The notes beneath the pieces are model-generated. The model saw only the letters and a list, made by a program, of their open reading frames with translations. It was not told the origin of the DNA and did no database searches. A DNA stretch of 64,000 bases from the NCBI GenBank assembly GCA_023212695.1, contig JALCCG010000001.1:496001-560000 (forward strand), read 5' to 3'. Below, piece by piece: positions 62,940 through 64,000 of this stretch. Position 1 is the stretch's first letter; each line of letters opens with the position of its first letter. The translations under genes and the position numbers were made by a program. This stretch comes from Sporisorium sorghi. Lineage: Eukaryota; Basidiomycota; Ustilaginomycetes; Ustilaginales; Ustilaginaceae.

Positions 62940-63581
62940 TTATGAATCGATTTGAACCGTAGATAACGAGACGAGAACCGGTCCGGCAAAATCCGAAGCC
63001 TCTTCGCCTTTTGGATTGCGAAGACGGAACAGGAAAGCATCGCCTGTCTCTGACTGCCATACGATATAATCGCGGATTCCTTCCTCGTTAGAGGTTTGAA
63101 GGTAGAGCTCTGCGGAACCGAGCGGATGCTCGACAAGCTCACCGCTGTGATTGGATACTTCCCCAAACGCTTTCAATTCCTCCTGGCCTGCCGTTTCAAG
63201 TTCCGTTAGATCATAATCGGCAGGCAGCAATTCGATATCGACATAATATTCCGGATTGCTGGTGAGAAAAAGACGTCCCTTCGCAGCATCGAAATCGAAT
63301 TTCTCAAACACATATAAGGAAAAACCTTCGCCTTGCTGCAAGCTGGCGGAGTGTGGCTGGTTGCCTTCGCCGGTCATGATGTCAAAAGTTTCGCTCTCGG
63401 GACGCGTCTCTTTCTGGGATTGTTCGTTATCTGTCCCAGGTGCCGGAATCTCTTCATTCACCGGTGGTGGTGTTTCAGGTGTGGCTACAGGTTCCGTTGT
63501 TCCATTTCCTGAGCACGCTGTTAGCGATAACGCTATGACGAATACCGACATTTTCAAGAATACGGAGCGTCTTGGTTTCAC
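62940..63581 (-). CDS. Lipoprotein, uncharacterised
   Basis: A 213-residue protein with a lipoprotein signal peptide: basic start, hydrophobic core and lipobox LTAC with Cys23. A Pro/Glu/Thr-rich linker follows (about 27-65), then a beta-rich domain (about 75-213). No family recognised. The start is GTG at 63581 with AAGGCGTG upstream. A terminator separates it from the two-component genes. Confidence 0.7.
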   Translation of the reverse strand: MKPRRSVFLKMSVFVIALSLTACSGNGTTEPVATPETPPPVNEEIPAPGTDNEQSQKETRPESETFDIMTGEGNQPHSASLQQGEGFSLYVFEKFDFDAAKGRLFLTSNPEYYVDIELLPADYDLTELETAGQEELKAFGEVSNHSGELVEHPLGSAELYLQTSNEEGIRDYIVWQSETGDAFLFRLRNPKGEEASDFAGPVLVSLSTVQIDS

Positions 63582-63813
63582 GATTGGATCACGCCTTTCG
63601 ATGGTTTCGAGTTATTACCCTTATTTGGAAAATAATACGCAAAACTTCTCGATTAGGTGCCGGGTCCTATGATCCTATCCTTATTCCATGCTTTGCTGTT
63701 CATGTCTAGATTATAAAAAGCCCGCCTGGGCTGGGCAGCCTTTAATGGCGGTTTTAGATGTATTGTATTAGAATTTCATGGTCACATCACGGATCGTCAA
63801 CGCTAGTGTCTTT
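63582..63813. other. Intergenic region, no gene recognised
   Basis: No supported open frame. A weak GC-rich hairpin lies near 63715-63745. A promoter for the lipoprotein gene is expected here but not clear. Confidence 0.35.
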
Positions 63814-63854
63814 AAAAAAGGTTCGAAATGGCTTATAAGCCATTTCGAACCTTT
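63814..63854 (-). terminator. Terminator of the partial membrane protein gene
   Basis: An 18-base perfect stem (63817-63834 / 63837-63854) with a two-base loop and T-run on the minus strand. It starts five bases after the stop codon. Confidence 0.85.
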
Positions 63855-63858
63855 CTAA

Positions 63859-64000
63859 CTACCCGGTACCAAGCACCTGTTTACCCAAAATCCGGTTCAC
63901 AATCTCGGCACTCAAGAACATCAGGACCAGTAAAGCAAACACGATGTACGGAAATAATCCGATGCTGAATTGTGATGTGACCAGTCCGAACAAAGGGGGT
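63859..64000 (-). CDS. Membrane protein, C-terminal end (runs off the right edge)
   Basis: The last 46 codons of a minus-strand gene end at TAG (63859-63861). They encode a hydrophobic helix (about LFPYIVFALLVLMFL) and a short basic, glycine-rich tail ending in LGTG. The length and sequence are not enough for a family call. A terminator follows directly. Confidence 0.6.
   Translation of the reverse strand, partial: PPLFGLVTSQFSIGLFPYIVFALLVLMFLSAEIVNRILGKQVLGTG

Overview
The window reads as chromosomal DNA of a low-to-moderate GC Gram-positive bacterium, most likely a Paenibacillus or close relative. This is inferred from strong Shine-Dalgarno sites, frequent GTG/TTG starts, a stalk-domain (copper amine oxidase N-terminal-like) secreted protein, a Bacillus-type rifampicin phosphotransferase, a stand-alone second MurG and a yhfUTS/bioY-like locus. 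No rRNA, tRNA, CRISPR array, prophage or insertion sequence was seen. Most genes lie on the minus strand, and many are bounded by clear rho-independent terminators.

Layout, left to right. 0-3 kb: cytochrome bd operon (cydA, cydB, start of an ABC gene of the cydCD type) with a candidate Rex-controlled promoter. 3.5-9 kb: a secreted stalk-domain protein, a MEKHLA protein, an NAD(P)H-binding protein, an alpha/beta hydrolase and a TetR regulator, then uppP. 9-15 kb: a VOC protein with its ArsR regulator, rifampicin phosphotransferase, and a GyrI-like protein divergent from a WYL-type regulator. 15-24 kb: manganese catalase, KDPG aldolase divergent from hisC and a dapA-like gene, an EcsC protein, an orphan MurG, and an alanine/glycine:cation symporter. 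24-28.9 kb: a decayed MerR gene, a BBE-type flavoprotein, a TetR gene abutting a truncated SDR, and a nitroreductase divergent from its MerR regulator.

28.9-37.2 kb is the most interesting part: a ten-gene, translationally coupled minus-strand operon. It runs bioY, acyl-CoA ligase, thiolase-like enzyme, two MaoC/HadA-HadB-like hot-dog proteins, an SDR ketoreductase, ecfA1, ecfA2, ecfT and a FabK/nitronate-monooxygenase-like flavoenzyme. A BirA-like inverted repeat overlaps its promoter. The enzymes cover every step of a reductive two-carbon elongation cycle or its reverse, and they are tied to biotin transport. The thiolase-like enzyme lacks the second catalytic cysteine of biosynthetic thiolases.

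37.5-50.5 kb: small accessory genes (metallo-beta-lactamase fold hydrolase, DUF1761, three DinB-like proteins, an NTF2-like protein, a LysR regulator, a frameshifted DoxX gene, epoxide hydrolase, AlkA-like glycosylase, a MocR regulator divergent from a class D beta-lactamase, an SAM methyltransferase with an Rrf2 regulator, DUF4395). 50.5-57.7 kb: an SDR with an AraC regulator, an ABC exporter with two paralogous ATPases and one permease, and a TetR-YhgE-type operon. 58-63.6 kb: an ABC-2 transporter of the bacitracin/lantibiotic-protection type, a hydrolase, a two-component system and a lipoprotein. The right edge holds the last codons of a membrane protein.

Regulatory sequence is unusually legible. 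One palindrome type (AAACAAC-N2-GTTGTTT) lies beside a TetR gene at 26 kb, and it recurs with the same promoter geometry upstream of the truncated SDR and, about 28 kb away, upstream of the twin-ATPase exporter. Several other regulators have clear candidate operators (ArsR, MerR, Rrf2, a second TetR, LysR).
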